NCBI GenBank assembly: GCA_050288105.1
Contig: JBNKDE010000004.1
Coordinates: forward strand, 1-64,000
Source of the DNA: JACNJF01 sp050288105
GTDB lineage: Bacteria > Pseudomonadota > Gammaproteobacteria > GCA-001735895
Length of the DNA stretch: 64,000 nucleotides
Reading direction: 5' to 3'
The position numbers and the translations under genes were made by a program. Under the pieces are notes generated by a model that worked only from the letters and a program-made list of their open reading frames with translations, was not told the DNA's origin and did not search any database. Below, one piece after another: positions 34,396-43,367 of this stretch (positions are counted from its first letter, which is position 1; each line of letters begins with the position of its first letter).

Positions 34396-36597
34396 TTAAC
34401 GCACAGCGTTTTTTCCTGAGTCACACCATTGAGCGATATGCTGCGCATCCATCGGCTTGCTGATGTAATAGCCCTGTACATAATCGCATCCCATATCTTT
34501 CAGCAGGTCGTGAACCTCTATCGACTCCACGCCCTCTGCAACCACTTCTATATCCAGCGTATGCGCCAGTTTAATGGTTGCCTCTACAATGCTGCGATCA
34601 TCCCGGCTTTTCAACATATCACGCACAAATGACTGATCAATCTTTAGCTTTTGTACTGGCAGTTTTTTAAGATAGGTTAGCGAAGCCTGCCCGGTACCAA
34701 AATCGTCAATTGACAGGGAAACCCCCATACTGGATAGCTGATTCAGGATACCGATCACCTGTTGCTGATCCTGCATAATCTGACCTTCGGTGATCTCGAT
34801 CATCAACTGCTCGGCCGGGAGATCATAGAGCTGCAACGCCTCGCTGATTTGCTGTGGCAGCCCGTCATCATGCAGGTCAATCATCGACAGGTTAATTGCA
34901 ATCTTAAGCTGCGGGTTATCCAGTTGCTTTAGCTGCTGGCAGGCAGTGTGGACAATCCAGTGTGTCAACGGCCGAATCGCCTTATTATTCTCTGCCAGCG
35001 CAATCGTTTGCGGGATAGTCAGGGGTTTATCCAGCTCGTTTTTCCAACGTAATAGTGCCTCAAAATAACTGGCCTGATGATCCTCCAGGCTCATTACGGG
35101 CTGGTACACCAGCTTGAATTCATCGTTCTCCAGAGCCTGCCTGAAAGACTGCATTTGCGATAAACCGAGATACCCCTGTTCGCCCTCCGACAATACCGGA
35201 ATGACAAGGGCTCCATTTTTCTGACGTGCTTCCAGTAACGCCTTATCTGCTATTAATGCGAGCCCATCCAGCTGTTGCGCATGATCAGGATAAAGCGCCA
35301 CCCCAATACTGATACTCACCTGCAGCTTACGCCCGTATACCTCGTAGGGCTGGATCAGTGACTGATGTATTTTATCCAGAAATGCCGTGAGCTGTCCCTC
35401 GTCCGAGTAACTCAGCAGTAGCGCAAAATTGTCTTCTTCCAGCCTCGACAGGCTATCTGATTCACGTATGCCATCATTTAATCTGTTCGCCAGCGAACGC
35501 AACAATCCATCACCCAGGTAATTACCGTAATCCCGGTTGACCTGATCAAATCCATCAATATCAATGAACACCAGAGCATACTTTTGCGCGCTGCGTTTAC
35601 CTTCCAGCAAGGCATGCTGTACCCGCTCTTCAAACATCAGCCGGTTATGCAGCCCGGTTAGCGGGTCATTCTTCGCCATAAACGCCAGGTGCATAAAATA
35701 GCGTTGCAACAGGCGCATACCCGGTAACAGCCGATAGTCTTCATTATTATTGCCCGGACGCAAGGCTGTGACCACCTTGTGCATACGTCTGGCTAGCTGC
35801 AGTAATGGCTGCATCAGGCTCGTATCAAGTACACGGTAGACCACAAGGAATAATAAAAGCAGTAAAGGGACCGCCCACTTCGCATCAATCATCCAGAACT
35901 CAAAAAAACTCGGCTGAGGTAGCTGCAGTCTCAATACACCCAAGCTGACCTTATCGCGACTAAACATGATTTCATGTACTGATTGCGTTTCGCGACCGCC
36001 TTTTTCGTCATACACAACAAGATTCAAAGCCGGGTTGAAGGAGGCGCTTAACTGCCTGCCTGACTGACGCTCAAACTCGCTGATAAAGTGAAAGTAATCC
36101 ATCAGGATAATCAGTGTCACTGGCTGCCCATAAATTTTAAAATCTCCCTTAACGCCCATCATCGGCTGCTGTTCATCGTGCACGCAGCTGAAAAATAGCG
36201 GTGGCAGGCCCTGATCGATGTCAGAGGATAACGACTGGGCGAGCAGCATACAGTCGCTGGACTGTAAAGCCTTGTTAAAGCTGGTGATGGGGTAGAGATA
36301 GGCCTGCCTTAACTCAGCGACATTATTCAGGTACTGATCCAGATAAAGCTTGCGCTGGTTTGCATCCAGTCGCTGCTGGAGGCCTGCGCGCATATCGTAA
36401 AAACGTGACTGCAGCCAGAGCAGTTGATCAGACTGAGCTGACTTGATCTGCTGCTGCCAGCTTTGTTGCTGAAATTGATAGCCCTGTGCCAGCAATTGCT
36501 GATAATGCTGGTATTGTCCGAAAGACCATAGGCCAATGCTGGCAAACGCCAGTAGCATTAAAAGAGCCAGGGTAAAATTCTGTATCCCGATTTTCAT
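34396..36597 (-). CDS. Membrane GGDEF-EAL protein, probable cyclic-di-GMP phosphodiesterase
   Basis: 733 residues: helix at about 8-28, an extracytoplasmic sensor region of about 220 residues, a second helix at about 243-263, a GGDEF domain (about 310-465) and an EAL domain (about 485-730). The GGDEF active-site motif is changed to EEDNF (RLEEDNFALLLS), so cyclase activity is unlikely and the domain may only bind GTP. The EAL domain keeps FEALLRW, the DDFGTG loop and AEGVES, so phosphodiesterase activity is expected. ATG 36597 is used; GTG at 36603 is an alternative. Convergent with nothing close; degP operon promoter lies just downstream. Confidence 0.93.
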   Translation of the reverse strand: MKIGIQNFTLALLMLLAFASIGLWSFGQYQHYQQLLAQGYQFQQQSWQQQIKSAQSDQLLWLQSRFYDMRAGLQQRLDANQRKLYLDQYLNNVAELRQAYLYPITSFNKALQSSDCMLLAQSLSSDIDQGLPPLFFSCVHDEQQPMMGVKGDFKIYGQPVTLIILMDYFHFISEFERQSGRQLSASFNPALNLVVYDEKGGRETQSVHEIMFSRDKVSLGVLRLQLPQPSFFEFWMIDAKWAVPLLLLLFLVVYRVLDTSLMQPLLQLARRMHKVVTALRPGNNNEDYRLLPGMRLLQRYFMHLAFMAKNDPLTGLHNRLMFEERVQHALLEGKRSAQKYALVFIDIDGFDQVNRDYGNYLGDGLLRSLANRLNDGIRESDSLSRLEEDNFALLLSYSDEGQLTAFLDKIHQSLIQPYEVYGRKLQVSISIGVALYPDHAQQLDGLALIADKALLEARQKNGALVIPVLSEGEQGYLGLSQMQSFRQALENDEFKLVYQPVMSLEDHQASYFEALLRWKNELDKPLTIPQTIALAENNKAIRPLTHWIVHTACQQLKQLDNPQLKIAINLSMIDLHDDGLPQQISEALQLYDLPAEQLMIEITEGQIMQDQQQVIGILNQLSSMGVSLSIDDFGTGQASLTYLKKLPVQKLKIDQSFVRDMLKSRDDRSIVEATIKLAHTLDIEVVAEGVESIEVHDLLKDMGCDYVQGYYISKPMDAQHIAQWCDSGKNAVR

Positions 36598-36668
36598 GCT
36601 CACACTTTAAAACGGTGCACTGGAAGGCAGCAGTGCAGGATTCACATTTTACTCTGGAGGATGCAGGC

Positions 36669-37547
36669 TTATTCGATATTCTGCACCTGCTCGCGCATCT
36701 GTTCGATCAGCACCTTGAGGTCCACTGCCAGCTTTGTGGTCTCAGCATCCTGCGATTTTGACGATAGCGTATTCGCTTCGCGATTTAACTCCTGCATCAG
36801 GAAGTCCAGCCTGCGCCCCACCGCTTCTTTGCGCTGCAGCACTTTTTCAACTTCCTTAATATGCGTTTGCAGGCGATCCAGTTCTTCGTCCACATCAATC
36901 TTCTGCGCCAGCATGGCCAGTTCCTGTTCCAGTCGCCCGCCATCCGCACTTTCACTCCATTGCGCCAATCTATCCTCAAGATTGCTGACCCATTTAGCTC
37001 GAATTGATTCGTTTACCTCAGGTCGACGCTGTTTCACCTGCTCAACAATGTCACTTATCTGTGAACAACGTGAGGAAATCATTTCCTGTAACGCCTTGCC
37101 TTCGCGCTCGCGGTTTTCTGTTAACTGTTCCAGCGCCTGCTGAACGCCGGATAAAGCCAGCTCCTGCAATGGCTTGAAATCCAGTTCTGACTCTTCCACC
37201 ACACCTGGCCAGCGCAGGATATCTGACACTGATAGACTGTGCCCCTCGTGTACGATCTTGAGCACTTCCTGCTCCACCTGGCGCAGGTTTTTTACCATGT
37301 CTTCGTTTAAATGAATGGACGAGGGTGCAGAGCGGTTGAGCTTGTAACGCAGGCCGATATCCAGCTTACCGCGCTGTATATATTTCCCAAGCAGCTGCCT
37401 CACTTCAGGCTCGAGCATCTTGAATTCTTCCGGCAGTTTGAAGCCGGGCTCCAGATAGCGATGATTTACCGATTTAATTTCCCACACGATATCGCCACTA
37501 TCGCAGCTCAGCTGCACCCTGGAGAAGGCGGTCATACTTTTTAACAT
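36669..37547 (-). CDS. yicC: YicC/YloC-family endoribonuclease
   Basis: 292 residues matching YicC: N-terminal MLKSMTAFSR and the C-terminal block with GRRLDFLMQELNREANTLSSKS. YicC-family proteins cleave RNA and affect small-RNA turnover in E. coli and B. subtilis. It is divergent from rph, another RNA-processing gene, a neighbourhood seen in other proteobacteria. The middle part is strongly helical and charged. Confidence 0.94.
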   Translation of the reverse strand: MLKSMTAFSRVQLSCDSGDIVWEIKSVNHRYLEPGFKLPEEFKMLEPEVRQLLGKYIQRGKLDIGLRYKLNRSAPSSIHLNEDMVKNLRQVEQEVLKIVHEGHSLSVSDILRWPGVVEESELDFKPLQELALSGVQQALEQLTENREREGKALQEMISSRCSQISDIVEQVKQRRPEVNESIRAKWVSNLEDRLAQWSESADGGRLEQELAMLAQKIDVDEELDRLQTHIKEVEKVLQRKEAVGRRLDFLMQELNREANTLSSKSQDAETTKLAVDLKVLIEQMREQVQNIE

Positions 37548-37641
37548 TCAGGTACCCTCAATTATGTGCGTGAATTCTATGGCCTGCTGTTACTAATTAC
37601 AAATCAGTGTTGTTGCTGAATCATAGTTCTTGATCATCGAA

Positions 37642-37670
37642 TAGGCATTCAAACCCTTAACCGTTATAAT
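37642..37670 (+). promoter_or_regulatory. Sigma-70 promoter candidate for rph-rdgB-hemW
   Basis: TAGGCA (37642-37647), a 17-bp spacer and a perfect TATAAT (37665-37670). The start point would be near 37677, giving a leader of about 60 bases that can fold a GGTGCG/CGCACC stem before the rph ATG. Confidence 0.5.
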
Positions 37671-37736
37671 CGCGCGCTATTCAATCCCGGTGCGCGAAAA
37701 TACCCCCCTGAATACGCACCCCCATTAGGAGTAAAT

Positions 37737-38444
37737 ATGAGACCGAGCGGCAGAAATAATGATCAGATGAGAGAGATGCGCATCACGCGAAATTACACCA
37801 AACATGCTGAAGGCTCAGTCCTGATTGAGTGTGGTGATACCAAAGTCCTGTGCACTGCAAGCGTGGATGACCACGTTCCCGGTTTCCTGAAAGGCAAAGG
37901 CAGCGGATGGGTTACTGCTGAATACGGCATGCTGCCGCGCTCCACCTCCAGCCGTATGCGACGCGAAGCCAGCGCAGGCAAACAGGGTGGTCGCACCATG
38001 GAAATCCAGCGCCTGATCGGCAGATCGCTGCGCGCCTGTGTGAATACCGAAAAACTGGGTGAAAAAACCATTACCCTGGATTGCGATGTCATCCAGGCTG
38101 ACGGCGGCACCCGCACTGCATCGATTTCCGGCGCCTTTGTTGCGCTTTCCGATGCCATACAAAGCCTGATGGATAATGGCAAGCTCAAGGAGAACCCCAT
38201 CCACTGCCAGGTCGCAGCCATCTCGGTTGGCGTGTATCAGGGCACCCCGGTGCTGGACCTGGATTACGACGAGGACTGCTGTGCAGAAACCGATATGAAT
38301 GTCGTGATGGATAGCAATGGCGGCTTTATCGAGATTCAGGGGACAGCCGAAGGGGCAGCCTTTGGTGAGGATGAGCTAGGCGCCATGCTGGCACTGGCCA
38401 AAAAAGGTACCGCTGAGATTTTTCAACTGCAACGCGGAGAATAA
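37737..38444 (+). CDS. rph: Ribonuclease PH
   Basis: A 235-residue phosphorolytic 3'-5' exonuclease that trims tRNA precursors. The opening RPSGR and the active-site stretch EYGMLPRSTSSRMRREA are intact, as is the C-terminal GTAEGAAF. GGAGTAAAT precedes the ATG. First gene of rph-rdgB-hemW, with one base to rdgB. Confidence 0.97.
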   Translation: MRPSGRNNDQMREMRITRNYTKHAEGSVLIECGDTKVLCTASVDDHVPGFLKGKGSGWVTAEYGMLPRSTSSRMRREASAGKQGGRTMEIQRLIGRSLRACVNTEKLGEKTITLDCDVIQADGGTRTASISGAFVALSDAIQSLMDNGKLKENPIHCQVAAISVGVYQGTPVLDLDYDEDCCAETDMNVVMDSNGGFIEIQGTAEGAAFGEDELGAMLALAKKGTAEIFQLQRGE

Positions 38445-38445
38445 G

Positions 38446-39042
38446 ATGCAGAAACTGGTTATCGCCTCGGGCAACAAAGGCAAACTACGCGAACTGGCGG
38501 CCTTACTCGAGCCACTGGATTATGATGTTCATACCCAGGCAGAATTCAATGTACCCGATGTGGAAGAAACCGGTACAACCTTCGTTGAAAACGCCATCAT
38601 CAAAGCTCGCAATGCAGCCCTGCACACCGGTTTACCCGCGGTAGCCGATGACTCCGGGATTGAAGTGGATGCACTGGATGGTGCACCTGGGGTGTACTCT
38701 GCACGTTTTTCTGCGCCGGATGCCACTGATGAAAAAAATAACGCCCTGCTAATAGAAAAGCTGCGTGACGTCCCTGAAGCGCAGCGCAGCGCACGTTACC
38801 GCGCCGTGATCGTTTACATGCGTCATGCCGCAGACCCGTCGCCCATCATTTGTGAAGGCAGCTGGGAAGGTCTCATCGTGCTTGAGCCTCAGGGTGATGG
38901 AGGCTTCGGCTACGACCCCTATTTCTGGGTGCCCAGCCATGGCTGCACCAGCGCGCAATTATCAGCAGACCAGAAAAACGCGCTATCGCATCGTGGACAG
39001 GCACTACGCGAGCTGGTCAGCAAATTATCTGCACCCAGGTGA
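38446..39042 (+). CDS. rdgB: RdgB/HAM1 non-canonical purine NTP pyrophosphatase
   Basis: 198 residues; removes dITP, dXTP and related nucleotides. The opening ASGNKGKLREL, the metal/active loop ADDSGIEVDAL and the late FGYDPYF and LSHRGQALREL motifs are all present. It overlaps hemW by 4 bp (GTGA), so expression is coupled. Confidence 0.97.
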   Translation: MQKLVIASGNKGKLRELAALLEPLDYDVHTQAEFNVPDVEETGTTFVENAIIKARNAALHTGLPAVADDSGIEVDALDGAPGVYSARFSAPDATDEKNNALLIEKLRDVPEAQRSARYRAVIVYMRHAADPSPIICEGSWEGLIVLEPQGDGGFGYDPYFWVPSHGCTSAQLSADQKNALSHRGQALRELVSKLSAPR

Positions 39043-40241
39043 ATAACGCCGCACTACAGTTCAGCAGCAACCCACCACTGGGCCTGTATATCCACCTGCC
39101 CTGGTGTGCGCAGAAATGCCCTTACTGTGACTTCAATTCCCATCAATCCAGCGACTTTGATGAATCAGCCTACGTCAATGCATTGATGCAGGACCTGTTG
39201 CAGGATTTACCCCAGGTGTGGGGCAGATCCATCAGCAGTATTTTTATTGGCGGAGGAACACCCTCGCTGTTTTCTGCAGCAGCCATGCAGCAGTTGATCA
39301 CGCAACTACGGGCCTGCCTGAATTTTAGCCCTGCTATTGAAATCACCCTTGAAGCCAATCCAGGTAGCGCTGATGAAGCCAACTTTGCGGGCTATCTGGA
39401 TGCCGGCATCAACCGCCTGTCGATAGGTGTACAAAGCTTTGATGACAACAGACTGCGCGCACTGGGGCGAATTCACGATAGCACCCAGGCATTATCTGCT
39501 TTTCACTGCGCACGCCAGGCTGGATTTGAAAACATTAATCTTGATTTAATGTTCGCGCTGCCCGGGCAGACACTCGCGCAGGCGGAAGCAGACATATTGC
39601 AGGCAATCAGGCTGCAACCGGAGCATATCTCGCATTACCAGCTGACCATCGAACCTAACACTTACTTTCATCAGCATTTACCTGACCATCTACCGGATGA
39701 TGATCTAAGCTGGGACATGCAGCAGCATTGCCAGGCGTTACTGGCCCAGCACGGCTATCGCCAATATGAGATTTCAGCCTACAGCCAGCCAGACAGGCAA
39801 TGCCGGCATAACCTCAACTACTGGCAGTTTGGCGACTATCTGGGGATAGGTGCAGGTGCCCATGGCAAAATTACCCTGCCCGCTGAAAACCGTGTAATAA
39901 GACGCCAGCGCCAGCGCCAACCGCAGCAATACCTGCAATCCAGCGCAGCTGAGCGCATTTCACAACAGCAGGAGTTGTCCGCACAGGATTTAATCTTTGA
40001 ATTTATGCTAAATGCACTACGCCTGACCCAGGGTTTCGAGTTATCCCTGTTTGATCAGCATAGCGGATTACCTGACGAGATTTTAGCGCCGACCATAGAA
40101 AAAGCTGTGCAACTGGATTTACTCGAAAAACACGCCACATACCTGCGCCCGACCGAGCTGGGATTAAGGTTTCATAACGACCTGCAGGCGCTATTTCTGG
40201 ATGTGGATATACCCAGTGAAAATTTCCTCCATTTGGGCTAA
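39039..40241 (+). CDS. hemW: HemW, coproporphyrinogen III oxidase-like haem chaperone
   Basis: 400-residue radical-SAM protein. The cluster motif WCAQKCPYCDFNSH is near residues 21-34; GGGTPS and QSFDDNRLRALGR follow as in HemW. HemW is now regarded as a haem chaperone rather than a true HemN. The start is GTG at 39039, overlapping the rdgB stop. Last gene of its operon. The stop codon lies within a TTTGGGC/GCCCAAA inverted repeat. Confidence 0.95.
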   Translation: MNNAALQFSSNPPLGLYIHLPWCAQKCPYCDFNSHQSSDFDESAYVNALMQDLLQDLPQVWGRSISSIFIGGGTPSLFSAAAMQQLITQLRACLNFSPAIEITLEANPGSADEANFAGYLDAGINRLSIGVQSFDDNRLRALGRIHDSTQALSAFHCARQAGFENINLDLMFALPGQTLAQAEADILQAIRLQPEHISHYQLTIEPNTYFHQHLPDHLPDDDLSWDMQQHCQALLAQHGYRQYEISAYSQPDRQCRHNLNYWQFGDYLGIGAGAHGKITLPAENRVIRRQRQRQPQQYLQSSAAERISQQQELSAQDLIFEFMLNALRLTQGFELSLFDQHSGLPDEILAPTIEKAVQLDLLEKHATYLRPTELGLRFHNDLQALFLDVDIPSENFLHLG

Positions 40242-40266
40242 TTTGCCCAAAAAACGGGCTTTTAGA
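40230..40266 (+). terminator. Weak terminator candidate after hemW
   Basis: TTTGGGC-TAATTT-GCCCAAA spans the hemW stop, and the second GCCC can instead pair with GGGC (GCCC-AAAAAAC-GGGC) followed by TTTT. The latter alternative has only a four-pair stem, so termination here is plausible but weak. Confidence 0.3.
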
Positions 40267-40802
40267 CAGCATTACTGACCCCTTTTTATACACAGCTAAA
40301 AAATTTTAATATTTTTGTCAATAGCAATTTAAAAAAAATCCACAGATTTTATTTTCCATTTCTAACTCATTGATTTTTATATATTATTTTGTATTGGTTA
40401 AAATTTGACTAATTTAACAGAAAGCCTTGCCGGATAAGCCTCAGCGACGATCTTCTACCCTTTGTCCACAGACTTATCCACAGCTTTTGTGGATAAAAAC
40501 CCGAACTCTAAACCTGACAACATTTTTCCGCGATCTCATTACATTTCACTTTAACTTCCACACTTAAATAAGTATTAGCGGTTGCTAATTTAGCTGAGAT
40601 AAATGAGGTTTCTGATGCGCACAGAAATTAGCGAAATCAGCGCCCGGAACCGAGCAATATTCAAGCTCCGGGTACGCTCAGATTCGCGCCTCTCACCAGC
40701 ATGATTTTACGGTATAGGTGCGCTTTCAAATTAACACTTGCACTTTAAAACAAAAAAAGGCAGAATTCGCGCCCTTTTAAAGCAAGTTTCGAACTGATTA
40801 TT
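40242..40802. other. 561-bp gene-free region with DnaA-box cluster and AT-rich tract
   Basis: No credible gene is seen here. Perfect DnaA boxes (TTATNCACA): TTATACACA at 40286-40294, TTATCCACA at 40474-40482, and the same box inverted at 40488-40496. Near matches: TTGTCCACA at 40462-40470 and AAATCCACA at 40336-40344. Between them lies a very AT-rich stretch, about 40296-40420, with A and T runs. The last 300 bp, before rpmE2, have an interrupted stem (CCCGG...GAGC/GCTC...CGGG, about 40643-40673). This arrangement is what a DnaA-binding, easily opened region looks like. Whether it is an origin, a DnaA-titration site or a DnaA-regulated leader is not decided by sequence alone. Confidence 0.55.
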
Positions 40803-41045
40803 ATGAAACCAGGTATCCACCCAGAATATAGAGATGTTGTCTTCCAGGACTCATCATCCGACTTCGCCATCCTGACTCGTTCTACGATTCAAACCAAAGA
40901 AACCATTAAATGGGAAGATGGTAATGAATACCCACTGGTCAAGTTAGAGGTTTCCAGCGCATCGCATCCATTCTACACCGGTAAGCAGCACGTACTGCAG
41001 TCTGCGCGCCAGGTCGACAAGTTCCGCGAGCGTTACGGCAAATAG
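40803..41045 (+). CDS. rpmE2: 50S ribosomal protein L31, type B (cysteine-free)
   Basis: 80 residues opening MKPGIHPEYR with the L31 signature SHPFYTGKQ near 54-62. The CxxC-type zinc ligands of ordinary L31 are absent, which defines the zinc-independent type B form (YkgM-like). In E. coli such forms are made under zinc shortage as replacements; here it has a strong terminator and may be the main copy, which the window cannot show. No clear Shine-Dalgarno precedes the ATG. Confidence 0.93.
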   Translation: MKPGIHPEYRDVVFQDSSSDFAILTRSTIQTKETIKWEDGNEYPLVKLEVSSASHPFYTGKQHVLQSARQVDKFRERYGK

Positions 41046-41067
41046 TTTATACTGTTTCCAAAGATTC

Positions 41068-41094
41068 AAAGGGTACCTTCGGGTACCCTTTTTT
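41068..41094 (+). terminator. Intrinsic terminator after rpmE2
   Basis: AAAGGGTACC-TTCG-GGTACCCTTT is a perfect 10-bp stem with a stable UUCG tetraloop, running into six or more T residues. It lies 22 bp after the rpmE2 stop. Confidence 0.93.
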
Positions 41095-41282
41095 GTGTCT
41101 GCGATATATCTAAGCGAGCAGCAGTAGAAACCACAGACACAACAATAAACATAGTTCCAAGTTTTATTTGTATCGGCTAACGCAATTTTCTAATATGCAC
41201 GATTCCGCCAGCAAAATGCCGGCGCAGGACTTTGATAAACCCGGTAAATCACCAAGCTTTACCACAACTAGTAGAAAAATAT

Positions 41283-42509
41283 ATGAACCCCAAAAGCCTC
41301 AAACAGGATGCCCTTGATTATCACGAACACCCCAAACCCGGCAAAATTGCCATCGAAATCACCAAATCAACCGCTACTCAGCACGACCTGTCATTAGCCT
41401 ACACACCTGGTGTGGCTGAACCGGTACGTAGAATTGCAGCCAACCCTGACTCCGCCTACCGCTATACCGCCAAAGGCAATCTGGTTGCAGTCATTACTGA
41501 TGGCTCTGCAGTTCTGGGACTCGGCAATGTAGGTGCATTAGCGGGCAAACCGGTAATGGAAGGCAAGGCTGTACTATTTAAGGCTTTTGCCGACATCGAC
41601 GTTTTTGATATCGAGGTAGACACCCAGGACCCTGAAGAGTTTATCAATACCGTAGCCAATATCGCTGGTGGCTTTGGAGGTATTAACCTGGAAGACATTT
41701 CAGCACCCCGTTGTTTTGAAATCGAACGCGCCCTGAATGAAAGGCTGGATATCCCGGTATTTCATGATGATCAGCATGGCACCGCCATCATAATTGCAGC
41801 AGGCCTGCTGAATGCGCTGGAAATCCAGGGCAAAAAACTGGAAAGCGCGCGCATTACCTGCGTTGGCGCAGGTGCAGCGGGAATCGCCGCGATGAAGCTG
41901 CTTATCGAACTGGGTGCAGACCAGGATAATATCACGCTGGTAGACAGCAAGGGTGTTGTGCATTGTGATCGTGACGATCTGAATGTCTACAAGCAGGCCT
42001 TTGCTCGCGTCACTGAAAAGCGCACCTTAGACGATGCAATGGAAGCCGCCGATGTGTTTATTGGTGTATCCGGCCCCGATATTCTTAGTACCAAAATGCT
42101 GGCCTCTATGGCTGATCATCCGATTGTTTTTGCCCTGTCCAACCCCGACCCGGAAATCCTGCCGGAACTCGCGTTCAAAACGCGCCAGGATTTAATCATG
42201 GCAACCGGGCGTAGCGACTTTCCGAACCAGGTAAACAACGTACTGGGCTTTCCCTATATTTTTCGTGGCGCACTGGATGCGCGCGCCAACACCATCAGTA
42301 TTGAGATGCAGATTGCTGCCGTGCATGCACTCAGCGAACTGGCCAAACAGCCGGTTCCTCAGGAAGTACTGGATGCCTATAAACTGGAATCGCTGGAATT
42401 CGGTGCTGACTACATCATCCCCAAGCCTTTCGATCCCAGACTGATAGAAACCGTACCAGAAGCTGTCAGACTGGCAGCGATCTCATCGGGTGCTGTCCAT
42501 AAAAATTAA
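41283..42509 (+). CDS. Malic enzyme (malate dehydrogenase, decarboxylating)
   Basis: About 408 residues, oxidising malate to pyruvate and CO2 with NAD(P). N-terminal malic domain (SLAYTPGVAEP, then ITDGSAVLGLGNVG, FHDDQHGTA) and a Rossmann domain with GAGAAGIAAMK. Only the malic-enzyme part is present: the phosphotransacetylase-like domain that MaeB of E. coli carries is missing, as in many short bacterial forms. ATG 41283 (MNPKSLKQDALDYHE) is preferred over the TTG at 41232. With SdaA it adds to pyruvate supply. Cofactor preference cannot be told by eye. Confidence 0.94.
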   Translation: MNPKSLKQDALDYHEHPKPGKIAIEITKSTATQHDLSLAYTPGVAEPVRRIAANPDSAYRYTAKGNLVAVITDGSAVLGLGNVGALAGKPVMEGKAVLFKAFADIDVFDIEVDTQDPEEFINTVANIAGGFGGINLEDISAPRCFEIERALNERLDIPVFHDDQHGTAIIIAAGLLNALEIQGKKLESARITCVGAGAAGIAAMKLLIELGADQDNITLVDSKGVVHCDRDDLNVYKQAFARVTEKRTLDDAMEAADVFIGVSGPDILSTKMLASMADHPIVFALSNPDPEILPELAFKTRQDLIMATGRSDFPNQVNNVLGFPYIFRGALDARANTISIEMQIAAVHALSELAKQPVPQEVLDAYKLESLEFGADYIIPKPFDPRLIETVPEAVRLAAISSGAVHKN

Positions 42510-43353
42510 CACCCCGCTGATCGCAGCAGCAGTAACACTGATACTGCTGCTGCATTTCACACATAACCTGAATGCCAGCCAGCAGGATTCCGGCTGCAGG
42601 CAGATCAGCAACAAGCTGGCCAGTGTTTCGCTGACCGAATGTGAAACACTGCAGCTCCAACCGACAGGACATCAGTCGGTCAATGGGTTCCCTATTCTGT
42701 ATCGCGAATACCCACCTTTAGGCGATAAAACTCCGCGTGGACGCATTCTGCTGGTGGGAGGTACTCACGGCGACGAACTGGCTTCCATCAGTATCGTATT
42801 TAAGTGGATGCATACCCTGCTGGAACACCATTCAGGCTTATTCCACTGGCATGTTATCCCGCTCATGAACCCCGATGGCGCACTGCAGAAAGACCCCACC
42901 CGGGTGAATGCTAACGGCGTCGATCTAAACCGAAATTTCACTTATCCAGAGGGTGAGCAGAGTGCGCTGGATTACTGGGTCAACCGAACAGCACGCAATA
43001 TACGTCGCTTTCCAGGCAAAACCCCATTGAGCGAACCGGAAACCCAATGGTTAAAACAGGAGATTGAACGCTTCAAACCCGATGTCATCATTGCCGTACA
43101 TGCACCCTACAGCCTGGTGGATTACGATGCGCCTGAACGCAGCAAGGCGCCTCACCGTATAGGCTACCTGTACAAAAACCTGATGGGGACCTATCCCGGA
43201 TCACTGGGAAATTACGCAGGTATGCAACAGGGTATACCGGTAATTACGCTTGAGCTGCCACATGCCGGTATCATGCCCAGCCCCGAGCAAATCAGCGAGT
43301 TATGGACTGACCTGGTGCGCTGGCTGATCGTAAATGTACATCCTGACCAGTAA
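42490..43353 (+). CDS. M14-type zinc carboxypeptidase / MpaA-like peptidase
   Basis: 287 residues beginning at GTG 42490, overlapping the malic-enzyme gene by 20 bp. The hydrophobic N-terminus (about 8-24) is a signal peptide or anchor. M14 zinc ligands fit HGDE (near 92-95) and the His of IAVHAPYSLV; NRNF (VDLNRNFTYPEG) supplies the substrate-binding Asn-Arg, and TLELPHAGIMP carries the catalytic Glu. The family includes murein-tripeptide amidases and succinylglutamate desuccinylase relatives; a periplasmic cell-wall peptide role is my inference. Confidence 0.85.
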   Translation: MLSIKINTPLIAAAVTLILLLHFTHNLNASQQDSGCRQISNKLASVSLTECETLQLQPTGHQSVNGFPILYREYPPLGDKTPRGRILLVGGTHGDELASISIVFKWMHTLLEHHSGLFHWHVIPLMNPDGALQKDPTRVNANGVDLNRNFTYPEGEQSALDYWVNRTARNIRRFPGKTPLSEPETQWLKQEIERFKPDVIIAVHAPYSLVDYDAPERSKAPHRIGYLYKNLMGTYPGSLGNYAGMQQGIPVITLELPHAGIMPSPEQISELWTDLVRWLIVNVHPDQ

Positions 43354-43367
43354 GCATGAAAAGCGCG

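Noticed and set aside
37793..38221. Long minus-strand frames inside rph
   Set aside because: Antisense shadows of a firmly identified gene, with no ribosome site or recognisable domain.
40242..40802. Calling this stretch the chromosomal origin outright
   Set aside because: DnaA boxes and AT-richness are present, but the usual origin neighbours are absent and skew could not be computed; kept as a finding only.
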